64,000 bases of DNA from Bradyrhizobium sp. CIAT3101 (GTDB lineage: Bacteria; Pseudomonadota; Alphaproteobacteria; Rhizobiales; Xanthobacteraceae). Positions 18,402-26,490 of the stretch are shown piece after piece (the first letter of the stretch is position 1; each line of letters begins with the position of its first letter). The notes beneath the pieces were generated by a model. It saw nothing but the letters and a program-made list of their open reading frames with translations. It searched no databases and was not told where the DNA came from. The translations under genes were made by a program, and so were the position numbers. Where the stretch lies: the NCBI RefSeq assembly GCF_029714945.1, contig NZ_CP121634.1:6965001-7029000 (forward strand). The letters run 5' to 3'.

Positions 18402-18965
18402 ATGGCAACTAAAGCAAAAAGAGCCGACGAGCGTGCCCGAGAACCTGCTCCGTCTACGGCCTTCACTCCTCAACCACTCGATCTTGAACGACTGAGGCGC
18501 CGAAGGAACGCAGCGAAAAAATCACGCGAGACGGAAGATAAGCACACGTATTTCATAGGAGTGGCAGAAGCTCGTTATGTTCTACGCAAGGCCTTCCGCA
18601 TAGTCGAAGATCAGGCAAGAGCCTTCGGGATAGACCCCCTGGCCCATCAGGCTCTCATCCAGATCTACGGCAGCGCTGAAATGCATCTGCAGGTAAATCA
18701 GATCGCCGCTCGGCTCGACATACCTCCGGCCTTTGCTTCCACCCTGGTTAGGACCTTGGTTGAAAAGGGCTTGGCAGATCGTAGGCGCGACGATCAAGAT
18801 CAACGGGTTACATTCGTTGGTGTTACCGACTCAGGAAAAGAGCTCCTCCACGCGATCGACGAGAAGGTGAAGTTTCACGTTGACTACTTTGCTGGCCAAC
18901 TCACGCCTAGCGAGCGCGAGAGCGCACTTTCAATACTGATGTTCTATGTCGGAGCCAAACTGTAG
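18402..18965 (+). CDS. MarR family transcriptional regulator
   Basis: 187 residues from ATG 18402. After a basic, probably disordered N-terminal 45 residues comes a MarR winged-helix domain: 'LAHQALIQIYGSAEMHLQVN', 'QIAARLDIPPAFASTLVRTL', 'VEKGLADRRRDDQDQRVTFV', 'VTDSGKELL'. The 'DRR...DQR' wing is typical. It lies 119 bp after the amidase and in the same direction, so it may have its own promoter. It is the best candidate for the repressor of the catabolic island at 11.8-18.3 kb. Confidence 0.85.
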   Translation: MATKAKRADERAREPAPSTAFTPQPLDLERLRRRRNAAKKSRETEDKHTYFIGVAEARYVLRKAFRIVEDQARAFGIDPLAHQALIQIYGSAEMHLQVNQIAARLDIPPAFASTLVRTLVEKGLADRRRDDQDQRVTFVGVTDSGKELLHAIDEKVKFHVDYFAGQLTPSERESALSILMFYVGAKL

Positions 18966-19028
18966 AGTTGAGCTCACGGCCTCGTCTTTGGGTAGGCCTA
19001 GGTCAGCGTTTTCGTGGTTCGAATCATA

Positions 19029-19443
19029 TCAGGCAGCCTCAGCGAGCTTGTGGGACCAGGTGTGGATGACGGGGTAGCGATTAACGTCGTCGATGCCGGC
19101 CATGATGCGCTCCCTGAGCTCGTGTTTTGATGTCACCCGGATGTGACGTAGGACGGAGCGGGCGAATTTGGAGAAGAAGCCCTCAATGAGGTTGAGCCAG
19201 GAGCCGTGCTTCGGCGAACGTAAATTCGAAGCGGCCTGCGGGTCATGTGTCGAGACAGGCTCTGGTTTCTCTCAAGATGTGTGCGGAATGATTGTCGAGG
19301 ATCAGCTTGATTGCCGTGCTGGCCGGATAGGCCGCGTCGAGAAGCTTGAGGAATTCAACGAACTCGCGGCTCCGGTGGCGGTCTCTGACAAGAGCGTGCA
19401 CCTTCCCAGTTAGCAGATCGATCCCCGCCAACAGGCTAATGCG
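19029..19443 (-). pseudogene. IS630 family transposase, C-terminal fragment
   Basis: Minus strand from about 19443: 'RISLLAGIDLLTGKVHALVR', 'DRHRSREFVEFLKLLDAAYP', 'IKLILDNHSAH', then after a frameshift near 19235 'HGSWLNLIEGFFSKFARSVL' and 'VNRYPVIHTWSHKLAEAA' to TGA at 19029-19031. These are the second D and final E blocks of an IS630 DDE transposase. The N-terminal half is absent. The piece is joined in frame to an unrelated remnant upstream. Confidence 0.75.
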
Positions 19444-19827
19444 CTCGACCTTTGGCGTTCGATGCTTCAGTCGGCCTGAATAGACTTCTCCGAGTTCGTA
19501 CATCTGCATAACCGGAAAGTAATCCTTCCGTCCGAAGCCCGCGACCACGAGTCCCGAATGGGATTCGATCAAAATATCGTCCTTCGAAAGGAGCATGATA
19601 GCGATCTCTCGCCGCGCGTTCGTCGCATCTACGCCAATCGAAGCCGAGAACTGCCCGAGCACCTTTGCGATCAGTCGCTGAATTTCTCCGGAAAGCCTTC
19701 CGGCCAATGACCTGCCGACGTCCTGGGAGAAGCAGGTTGCATCTTCTTTCGCCTGCCACTCTGCGCAACGGCCAGGCCGTTCATCACGACTACTTCCGAA
19801 GTCACTCGGAACTCTCCTCATTAACAT
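19444..19827 (-). pseudogene. Remnant of an unrecognised protein, fused to IS630 debris
   Basis: About 128 codons read in one frame into the IS630 fragment. The stretch 'ESHSGLVVAGFGRKDYFPVM' and 'QMYELGEVYSGRLKHR' looks like a conserved domain, possibly of N-terminal-nucleophile-hydrolase type, but I cannot name it. It has no start context, and the C-terminus has been replaced by IS630 sequence at about 19443. It lies directly downstream of, and in line with, the sigma-like gene pair and may have been their third member. Confidence 0.4.
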
Positions 19828-19842
19828 TGAGCTGGAGGTGGT

Positions 19843-20199
19843 CTACTTTTTCTTCGCAGAAGAAAGCATCCCTCGAAGCACCAGCTTGCGCAGCAAGGCC
19901 GATACCTCTCGATTACTCAGCTTCTTGCCGGCCCCATAAGCCATCCGCACCTCGCGGGGCATGGACGGCGTATTTCTGGCGAGCAGATCGAGAAGCAATC
20001 GTCGATCCTGCGCATTGGACGGTATGGGCGCGGCAAGCTTCTCTTCGTGTATTGCCAAGCGCGTCTCAATAAGCGTCCGGACCGTCTTTTCAGCTTCCAC
20101 GGCCTTTTTGCCGGAAAGCAGATCGCTGTCCTTCGCCTCGAGAATTTCGCCCTCAAGCGCCGACAAAATGTTATTCAACCGTGTATAGTCGTCACCCAA
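19843..20199 (-). CDS. Hypothetical protein downstream of the sigma-like gene
   Basis: 118 residues, basic and helical, with an Arg/Lys-rich end (KKLSNREVSALLRKLVLRGM). No family recognised. The apparent start is TTG 20199, which overlaps the stop of the upstream sigma-like gene by eight bases, suggesting translational coupling. Intact, unlike most neighbours. Confidence 0.5.
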   Translation of the reverse strand: MGDDYTRLNNILSALEGEILEAKDSDLLSGKKAVEAEKTVRTLIETRLAIHEEKLAAPIPSNAQDRRLLLDLLARNTPSMPREVRMAYGAGKKLSNREVSALLRKLVLRGMLSSAKKK

Positions 20200-20758
20200 T
20201 TTCTTGCTCCGCTACCATGCCGGAAATCCGTCGCCGAATCCGCTTTTGAGCGCTGGCGTAGCTTCTCGCGGTCATCCCAAGGCTGATTTGAATCTCTTCG
20301 GGACCACTTCCGTCGGCCAACCCCTTCACGATCGCCAACGCCTCATCATCACCTTCGAAGAAGTCGAGAATCTCCAGTGTTCTACGTGCAATCACCTGTC
20401 GTTCAGGCTCCGGAGAATCGTCGGGCAAGTCGCCCTCGCCTTGATTCTCCGAGGTGGCTTGCGAGCCGACGTCAGGGCTGTTCCTCCGCTCGCGCCACAG
20501 GTCTCCCGCGATGCTCCTGATCGTGCCGCACAGGAGTGCGATCAATGGCACTGACCGCGGCCATGCCCGTGATCCGCTCAGAACACGATCGATGGCCTCA
20601 TGCAGCAGGTCCTCCCAATCCCACCCCGGCAGACCCGCGGCTCGCAAGCGCGCGAAGTGCGCGAGCCTCACTCTATCGGCTTGGCTCATCGCGTGGAGCG
20701 CTTCGGCAATCTCCGTGAGAGTGGCCGTATCGTGCGGATCGCGTCTCGTATTGTTCAT
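20192..20758 (-). CDS. Sigma-70-like regulator (ECF-type), small
   Basis: 188 residues from ATG 20758 (196 from ATG 20782). The N-terminal part, 'EIAEALHAMSQADRVRLAHF' and 'WEDLLHEAIDRVLSGSRAWP', resembles a sigma region 2. After an acidic linker, 'GLADGSGPEEIQISLGMTAR' and 'SYASAQKRIRRRIS' resemble a region 4 helix-turn-helix. It is transcribed divergently from the multiubiquitin gene 128 bp away; such sigma-like genes are known neighbours of prokaryotic ubiquitin-like operons in rhizobia, as far as I recall. Functional status unknown, but the frame is intact. Confidence 0.6.
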   Translation of the reverse strand: MNNTRRDPHDTATLTEIAEALHAMSQADRVRLAHFARLRAAGLPGWDWEDLLHEAIDRVLSGSRAWPRSVPLIALLCGTIRSIAGDLWRERRNSPDVGSQATSENQGEGDLPDDSPEPERQVIARRTLEILDFFEGDDEALAIVKGLADGSGPEEIQISLGMTARSYASAQKRIRRRISGMVAEQEIG

Positions 20759-20885
20759 GCGCCAATGCAGTATGCGAGACATTGGGAGCCTCGCGGACAG
20801 CGAAATAAAATAAATTTTTGCGTCCGGATGCGGGGGTGAGTCCCGCACATAAGGGTGTCGCCTATGACAAACTTTGGAGCCTCCC

Positions 20886-21320
20886 ATGTCCGCAGACGAA
20901 AACTCATCTCATCACGAGCAAGATACTGATTCTAAAAAGGAAAAGCCACCGACCTATAAGGTCCAGATCGACAAATCGGTGTTCGAGCTGACTGCCCCCA
21001 CGCCGACCGGCCGCGAGCTCCTGAAGCTGGCAGGCCAAACTCCGGTTGAGCAGTTTGCCATCTACGAAAAACCGCAGGGAGGTGGACAGCCGACTAGAAT
21101 CGGGCTGGATCAGCACGTCGATCTCCGCAAACCTGGCATTGAACGTTTCGTGACACTCCCGCTCGATCAGACTGAAGGTCTCACTTCTCGCCGGCAGTTT
21201 TCGCTGCCGGCGGACGATATGGCTTGGCCGGAAAGCTTTGGCCTGAAGTACGAGCTCGTAGCCGAGGCAAACGCCTGCGGGTTGTCAGTTACGATCTTCC
21301 GATTTCCGGAGGCTACAACC
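20886..21320 (+). pseudogene. Multiubiquitin/E2-like fusion protein, truncated
   Basis: ATG 20886. Residues 23-97 form a ubiquitin-like (multiubiquitin) domain: 'TYKVQIDKSVFELTAPTPTG', 'RELLKLAGQTPVEQFAIYEK', 'HVDLRKPGIERFVTLPLDQT'. It is followed by the start of a Prok-E2_E-type domain, 'RRQFSLPADDM...SFGLKYELV'. A one-base slip near 21275 moves the continuation 'RLRVVSYDLPISGGYNRDK' into another frame, and then the sequence breaks at about 21320 into a reversed phnM fragment. The E1/JAB genes expected downstream are not recognisable. This is the wreck of a bacterial ubiquitin-like conjugation operon. Confidence 0.6.
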
Positions 21321-21324
21321 GGGA

Positions 21325-21545
21325 CAAGGGATCATGTCCCGCCTTTTCCGCGACGTTCACCACAGCGGCTCTGGCCTCGACCATCGTGGGCAGAAGCGCG
21401 GCTCGTTGCTCTCGGTCACCGCCACGTGTGGCCGTTCCGAGCGAAAGGGCATCAAAGACCGTCGTTATGCCAGATGCCGCCATCTGGCTATCATGGGCGA
21501 GCGCCGCTGCTAACCCATTCCAATGAACGCCGGGGTCCAATGCGG
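21325..21545 (-). pseudogene. phnM-like amidohydrolase fragment
   Basis: Minus-strand frame with 'DPGVHWNGLAAALAHDSQMA' and 'ASGITTVFDALSLGTATRGG', the N-terminal region of the alpha-D-ribose 1-methylphosphonate 5-triphosphate diphosphatase PhnM (C-P lyase pathway). About 70 of roughly 380 residues remain. It is inserted, in opposite orientation, exactly where the E2-like domain breaks off. No other phn gene is seen. Confidence 0.55.
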
Positions 21546-21570
21546 AGGGCGGCACGCTCGTTGTGATCAC

Positions 21571-22030
21571 GGACCGCGGTGTTGCTGAAACGCTAGATCA
21601 AACAATTAGCTCAAGCGCCACAGACACCGATTTGCAAGGCCAGGAATGCACAAGGGCACGGGCAGGGACCTCGGATGGGCGATCTCGCGCGGCTTCTCAT
21701 CGAGATTGTGCACGAACAGCACCGAATTGTTGCGCCAGTCAAGGGACGGATCGGCTATCGCTGCATGAAGAACCGCGACGAGCGAAGGCCGCTTCGATCT
21801 CGATGACTACATCGACTATGTCATCGAGATGCTGCATGTGCTCGGCGGTAACACCCATGTGATGGCTTTTTGGCGGCCCGCCAAGCAAAAGATTCATTTC
21901 CTACGCGATCTTCTTCGCGACGATCGCCATCTTCTCCTGCCAAACGACCAGATGTGAGGATCAACCCAATGTATTATACAGAAATTGCGCGGACTCCACA
22001 CCGCGGAGCTCAAAGGCGCCAAGGCGTCTG
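21571..22030 (+). other. Unidentified coding remnant
   Basis: A plus-strand frame at about 21790-21957 reads 'GRFDLDDYIDYVIEMLHVLG' and 'MAFWRPAKQKIHFLRDLLRD', ending at TGA 21955-21957. It looks like real protein, preceded in another frame by 'ARLLIEIVHEQHRIVAPVKG'. I cannot name the family. No start is visible and frames shift, so it is probably a pseudogene end. Confidence 0.35.
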
Positions 22031-22039
22031 AAGCTCGAT

Positions 22040-22960
22040 GAGCAACGTCTTGCAAACCGGTCCGAGGGCAAGAGATGAACGCCGAGCTGTTCGCAGAGCT
22101 TCTCTATGCGTGCGACTTCGTTCACAGCTCGGCCGATGGTCGTGAAGTCCAGCCGCCGTGAAGTACCAACGTTACCCTAGACGACCTCTCCAAAATGGAG
22201 CGCGATGTCGAGCGCGAGCTGAGGTTGGCCAGTCTGTTGCCGTTGTGTGTTCACTGCATCATTGCGCCTGATGGCCTCTCTTGCAGCCCTGAGCGCCGCT
22301 TCGCATGCCAGTCATGGCTGGCCGGCGGCGTTTTCGGCCGGGAATACCGCAAGCAAGCCGTCACCCGAGAATTTTAGAATCTCGCCGTCATTCTCGATGA
22401 CCGGATCGCCAACGGCTTCCAGGTGCTCATTCAGCCATTGCACGAGTTCCATCGGGTCTTCTCTATCTGTGAGTGTAGTGAAGCCTGAAAGATCTGCGAG
22501 CATGATCGCGGCAGAGATGATCCGGCCCTGGCCACGAACGATCTCTGCGGCCAATACCCTCGCGCCGCTCATGTGACCGAGATAGCAGTCGAGCATCTTG
22601 AGCGGCGGTTCTCTCAGCAGAATCAAACGATAGATCGCAAGACCCAGCACCGAAACGAGATCGCGAAAGCTCGCCAAATCAACTTCCTGGAAGCCTCCGG
22701 CGCGATCCGTCGCGATCGAAAGAGCGGCGTCCGCCACGAAAGTAGTTGGAGAGAAGTCCACCAGGAACATGGCGTAGTCGGTACCGCCCTCAGAATGCAG
22801 GTCCCGCAATATCGGATGAGTGTCGCATCCATCGCCCCCCTCGAGCGCGAGCATTCTACGGCGATGCCGTCGAGAAACTGAGGCGCCAAAAATCCCTTTA
22901 CGATCCGCTGAACCGATTTTCGGCAGAGTTCGGCCTTCTGACGTTGTTGAAGATGATGAT
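22040..22960 (-). pseudogene. Class III adenylate/guanylate cyclase, broken
   Basis: Minus strand. The N-terminal part has 'ILRDLHSEGGTDYAMFLVDF' and 'LASFRDLVSVLGLAIYRLIL'. The cyclase catalytic domain begins 'ISAAIMLADLSGFTTLTDRE', followed by 'ENDGEILKFSGDGLLAVFP'. In-frame TGA (about 22312) interrupts it, but the frame continues 'LACEAALRAAREAIRRNDAV', 'LALDIALHFGEVV', a second stop, then 'RRLDFTTIGRAVNEVARIEK' and 'LCEQLGVHLL'. Two nonsense codons and a garbled N-terminus make it a pseudogene of a cAMP/cGMP-producing enzyme of about 400 residues. Confidence 0.65.
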
Positions 22961-23597
22961 CGGTCGAGTTCCCGCTCGATACTTCGAGATCGTGCGACTT
23001 CGGCCGACGGGCCGCGGCCAAGTTCGATCAACAAGAAAGTGGCCGCCGCCCCAAAAAGGCGGCGGCCAAGTCAGGGAGGAGCAGACAACCGGCCTGCCAG
23101 CGGAGCTCATGAATTGCGCGCTACGGCTCAACCTTTGCCGAGATCCCAAGATCGCGCCATCACATCATCAAACTCTCGAATAGCTCGCAGCGCGGCGCGG
23201 ACGCTCGATCGAGCGGCATTCCAGAGCCTTACGCTCGGCTTCCTCCTCTGGAGATTGCTCGATTCAGTCAAAGACGGTTCTTCCTTCCTGCGAGGCTAGT
23301 CGCCGCGTGCGTGCTGACGACCAACAGGACGCGGCGCGCCCGCACGAGCCTTCTCGCGTCGTCATGCACTTTTGGCGTAGAATGTGGGTCACGACCTTGG
23401 CTCGTTTTCTGCTCCACAGTTCTCAGACACGGCAGAACTGTTTGACGCCGTCTCCGTTCGACAACTTTGCGTAAGCCATCGATCGGTGCCGCCCACATCG
23501 CAAGCGATCTCATCGCTGGTGGCGTCGTCGCGAGTCGTCAGCGATAGTACATTGAATTGACGTGCCAATCGGACCAAGCAAAGGTTGCACATAGCTA
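22961..23597. other. No gene recognised
   Basis: About 640 bp between the cyclase remnant and the alcohol dehydrogenase. Only shadow frames; no RNA gene or clear repeat. Confidence 0.4.
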
Positions 23598-24698
23598 TCA
23601 CGATGGCGTCAGTGTAACGTGAACGGCATCGTGGCCGTCGACGATCTCTCGGCCAAGGGTTCGAACGGCGTCGGTCACCTGAGCGAGCGCAAACGAGTGG
23701 GAACAAAGCGCCTGAAGGGCGGCTCCTTCTTCCCTGATCATATTGATTGCCATTTCAGTTGACTGCCATCCAGCGCTCAGGACGCCGACGAGCTCGATCT
23801 CACTTAGAACAAGCTTGTCGATCGGCAGACCATTTAGCTTGTTCTGGCCTTTGAGACCCGCCAACACGACCCTTCCACCCCGCTTCACCATATCGATTGC
23901 CTGCAACACAGGCGCCATGGTCCCAGATGAGACGTCGAGAACGACATCGGCAAGCTGGCCGTCTGTGAGCTTGATAACTCGCTGGACGGGATTTTCTTCA
24001 TCCACGTTAATGGTGGCCGTCGCGCCTAGGTTTGCGGCTAGTGCCAGGCGCCCTGTATCGGCGCCTGTTCCAGTCACGATGATGTTCGCAGCGCCCGCCT
24101 TCTTCGCCGTTGCGACGGCAAGCAGTCCTCGTTGCCCAGGTCCTTCGATGACGACGGTCGACCCCATCCCGACCTTGCCGATCTCGTACACCCAGCGGAT
24201 TGCGTTCGACAACGGATTGACCAGAGTCATCAAGTCCGTTGGGATGCTCGATGGTAGTTTGTGGACCATCGTGCGAGGATGAAGATAGGTATGCGTGGCA
24301 TAACCGCCCCATAGCGAAGGGGCGACCTTTGTGTTCTGATAGAGTCCATAGCCCAAATCGGCGTGGCACCGAGTGTAGGCGCCACGGACACAATCTTCAC
24401 AATGACCGCAGGGAATGATCGGCTCGATGGCGACGCGATCTCCCTCTTTTACGTTCCACAGCTTGGAGGCCTTTGGTCCAATTCGTTCAATGAACCCCAT
24501 CACCTCATGCCCGGGGATGATCGGCATACCACCGCCCCAGTCCTTGAGGTGCCCGAGCCATTGATCGTAGTCCGTTCCGCAGAGCCCGCATGCCTCTACA
24601 CGCAGGACGGCATCGTCCTCGGCGACCTCCGGAATGTTGAACTCGCGAAACTGAAAATTCTTTGGAGCTTCGAGGACTGCTGCTAGTGCCTTGGTCAT
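23598..24698 (-). CDS. Zinc-dependent alcohol dehydrogenase
   Basis: 366 residues from ATG 24698 with GAGGTG upstream. Medium-chain dehydrogenase: catalytic zinc ligands Cys40 and His64-Glu65 ('CGLCGTDYDQWLGH', 'IPGHEVMGFIERIG'), structural zinc Cys97, Cys100, Cys103, Cys111 ('CGHCEDCVRGAYTRC'). The Rossmann domain starts near 'VVIEGPGQRGLLAVATAKKA'. It probably oxidises an alcohol with NAD(P). It lies 234 bp downstream of the ferredoxin reductase, same strand, as the last gene of the Rieske-oxygenase island. Substrate not predictable. Confidence 0.85.
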   Translation of the reverse strand: MTKALAAVLEAPKNFQFREFNIPEVAEDDAVLRVEACGLCGTDYDQWLGHLKDWGGGMPIIPGHEVMGFIERIGPKASKLWNVKEGDRVAIEPIIPCGHCEDCVRGAYTRCHADLGYGLYQNTKVAPSLWGGYATHTYLHPRTMVHKLPSSIPTDLMTLVNPLSNAIRWVYEIGKVGMGSTVVIEGPGQRGLLAVATAKKAGAANIIVTGTGADTGRLALAANLGATATINVDEENPVQRVIKLTDGQLADVVLDVSSGTMAPVLQAIDMVKRGGRVVLAGLKGQNKLNGLPIDKLVLSEIELVGVLSAGWQSTEMAINMIREEGAALQALCSHSFALAQVTDAVRTLGREIVDGHDAVHVTLTPS

Positions 24699-24932
24699 AG
24701 AACACCTCGGATAGATGCAAAGTACTCCAAATGGAGCCTTGGCTGAACGGTCGACTTCTTGCGCGGCTTTACGCGACGCGCTTCAAGCCGCGCAAGCGCT
24801 GCCATATCAAGTAAAGTACGCTTACGAGTACGGGACTTCCCTCACCCACCGAACAGCCACACGGCAGCCAACGTCCTGCGCGAATGCGTTCGTAATACCA
24901 GCCCTCGTCATAGTAATTAACGTGGGGAGCCC

Positions 24933-26147
24933 TCATTGCACTTTCGCCATGCTGGTCAGCGCAGAGATGTCGAGTGGCGAATTGGACAGCATCATTCGCT
25001 TGGCTTCCCGCAACTCGCGCGGGCTGTTGAAAGCGGCGACAGCGTTGATACGCTCGCCTGCGACGAAGTACTGAACAAAGCGACCGGTTCCACAGTCGCC
25101 CTTGACGTAAATGTCGTCAGACCGACCAGGTATCCCCAACATCTGAAAATTGAGATCGAACTGATCCGACCAGAACCAGGGCATCTCGCGATATCTCGCG
25201 TCCTCATCCAGCATGGCCTTAGCGGCTACAATTCCCTGATTTTGCGCGTTGTGCCAGGTTTCAAGACGATGTCGGAGGCCAACCCGATCGACCGGGTGGC
25301 TCGCGACGTCGCCGGCAGCAAATATCGCGGGATCGGAGGTACGGGTGGTCTCGTCCACTACGATGCCATTGTCCACACTGAGTCCGCAGCCAACAGCCAG
25401 CTCGACGTTCGGTTCCACCCCCACTCCGACGACCACAATAGCAGTCTGCACGGACTGACCGTCGGCAAAGAGCGCTCGTTCAACGGTGCCGTTGCCCTCG
25501 AACGTAACGAGCTTTGCGTTCAGCCGCACGTCTACGCCGCGACCGGTGTGGAGTTCCTGGAAGAACGCAGCCGTTGGTTTTGGCAGCGACCGACCGCACA
25601 ACTGATCGCCCGCCTCTACCAGAGTCACCGGCACACCCAAAGCAATGGCGGCTGCAGCTACCTCCAATCCGATCCAACCACCTCCTACCACCAAAAGATG
25701 GTTGGCCGCCCCGAGCGATTGACGAATGCGCAAGCTATCTTCAATTGTGCGAAGGTAATGAATGCCTTTGAGATCGGCTCCAGGAATGGAAAGTGTTCTG
25801 GGCCGGGCTCCCGTGGCCAGCAACAACCGATCATATGGAATCTCCTCTCCTCTTTGGAGCAGAATCTCGCGTCCGGACCGGACGATGGCTATGGCGGTGG
25901 ATCTGCGCACGTCGATGTCGAACTCGCGTAGCTTTTCCGTCGTCAACAGATAGGTGCCCGCTGGGTCCTTCCCCGAGACGAGGACCTCTTTCGAAAGAGG
26001 CGGGCGCTCATAGGGCGGATGATCCTCCTGGCCAACAAGCACTATTCGGCCGGCGAAACCACGTTCGCGGAGCGTTCGGGCAGCCCAACCCCCAGCCTGT
26101 CCCGCACCCACGATAATGTATTGCTTGCCATTTCCTGTTACTTGCAT
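24933..26147 (-). CDS. NAD(P)/FAD ferredoxin reductase of a Rieske oxygenase system
   Basis: 404 residues. Two nucleotide-binding folds: 'IIVGAGQAGGWAARTLRERG' near the N-terminus for FAD and 'LLVVGGGWIGLEVAAAAIAL' at about residue 150 for NAD. Other typical blocks are 'HPPYERPPLSKEVLVSGKDP', 'LLLATGARPRTL', and the FAD-closing 'IFAAGDVASHP'. It belongs with rhodocoxin- and biphenyl-dioxygenase-type reductases and should pass electrons from NADH to the Rieske ferredoxin encoded nine bases upstream. Part of the operon running from the SDR at 28597. Confidence 0.9.
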   Translation of the reverse strand: MQVTGNGKQYIIVGAGQAGGWAARTLRERGFAGRIVLVGQEDHPPYERPPLSKEVLVSGKDPAGTYLLTTEKLREFDIDVRRSTAIAIVRSGREILLQRGEEIPYDRLLLATGARPRTLSIPGADLKGIHYLRTIEDSLRIRQSLGAANHLLVVGGGWIGLEVAAAAIALGVPVTLVEAGDQLCGRSLPKPTAAFFQELHTGRGVDVRLNAKLVTFEGNGTVERALFADGQSVQTAIVVVGVGVEPNVELAVGCGLSVDNGIVVDETTRTSDPAIFAAGDVASHPVDRVGLRHRLETWHNAQNQGIVAAKAMLDEDARYREMPWFWSDQFDLNFQMLGIPGRSDDIYVKGDCGTGRFVQYFVAGERINAVAAFNSPRELREAKRMMLSNSPLDISALTSMAKVQ

Positions 26148-26156
26148 AGCGAGCGA

Positions 26157-26462
26157 TCACACATCCACGAGGATCTGTTCGTCTTCCAATCGAACTGGGT
26201 AGGACCTCAGATCTGCATCTGCAGGAGGCCCGAGGCAACGACCGCTCGGAATATGAAAAAGAGCTCCATGCAGGGGACACTCGACGGTGTCCCCCTCCAC
26301 GAAGCCGTCCGACATCAGGGCGAACGCATGCGGACAGACATTATCCAAAGCGTAGTAGGTTGAGGCGACCTGAAAGATCGCGAAGTTGCGTTCTCCAACG
26401 GAGAACGCAAACGGCGTACTTGGCGATACCTTGTTACGGGTCGTCACACACTGCCAGGCCAT
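26157..26462 (-). CDS. Rieske [2Fe-2S] ferredoxin
   Basis: 101 residues from ATG 26462, which has a GGAAGAG site; an upstream GTG 26504 would add 14 residues overlapping the oxygenase gene. Rieske cluster ligands: Cys43, His45, Cys62, His65 in 'CPHAFALMSDG' and 'VECPLHGALFHIPSGR'. A small soluble electron carrier between the reductase at 24933 and the oxygenase at 26491. It lacks any signal peptide, fitting a cytoplasmic oxygenase system. Confidence 0.9.
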   Translation of the reverse strand: MAWQCVTTRNKVSPSTPFAFSVGERNFAIFQVASTYYALDNVCPHAFALMSDGFVEGDTVECPLHGALFHIPSGRCLGPPADADLRSYPVRLEDEQILVDV

Positions 26463-26490
26463 GTTCTCTTCCGATAATCGAGGCTTCTGT

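Noticed and set aside
19243..19827. Single 194-residue protein
   Set aside because: The first two-thirds and the IS630 C-terminal part are unrelated sequences joined by chance in one frame; listed as two remnants.
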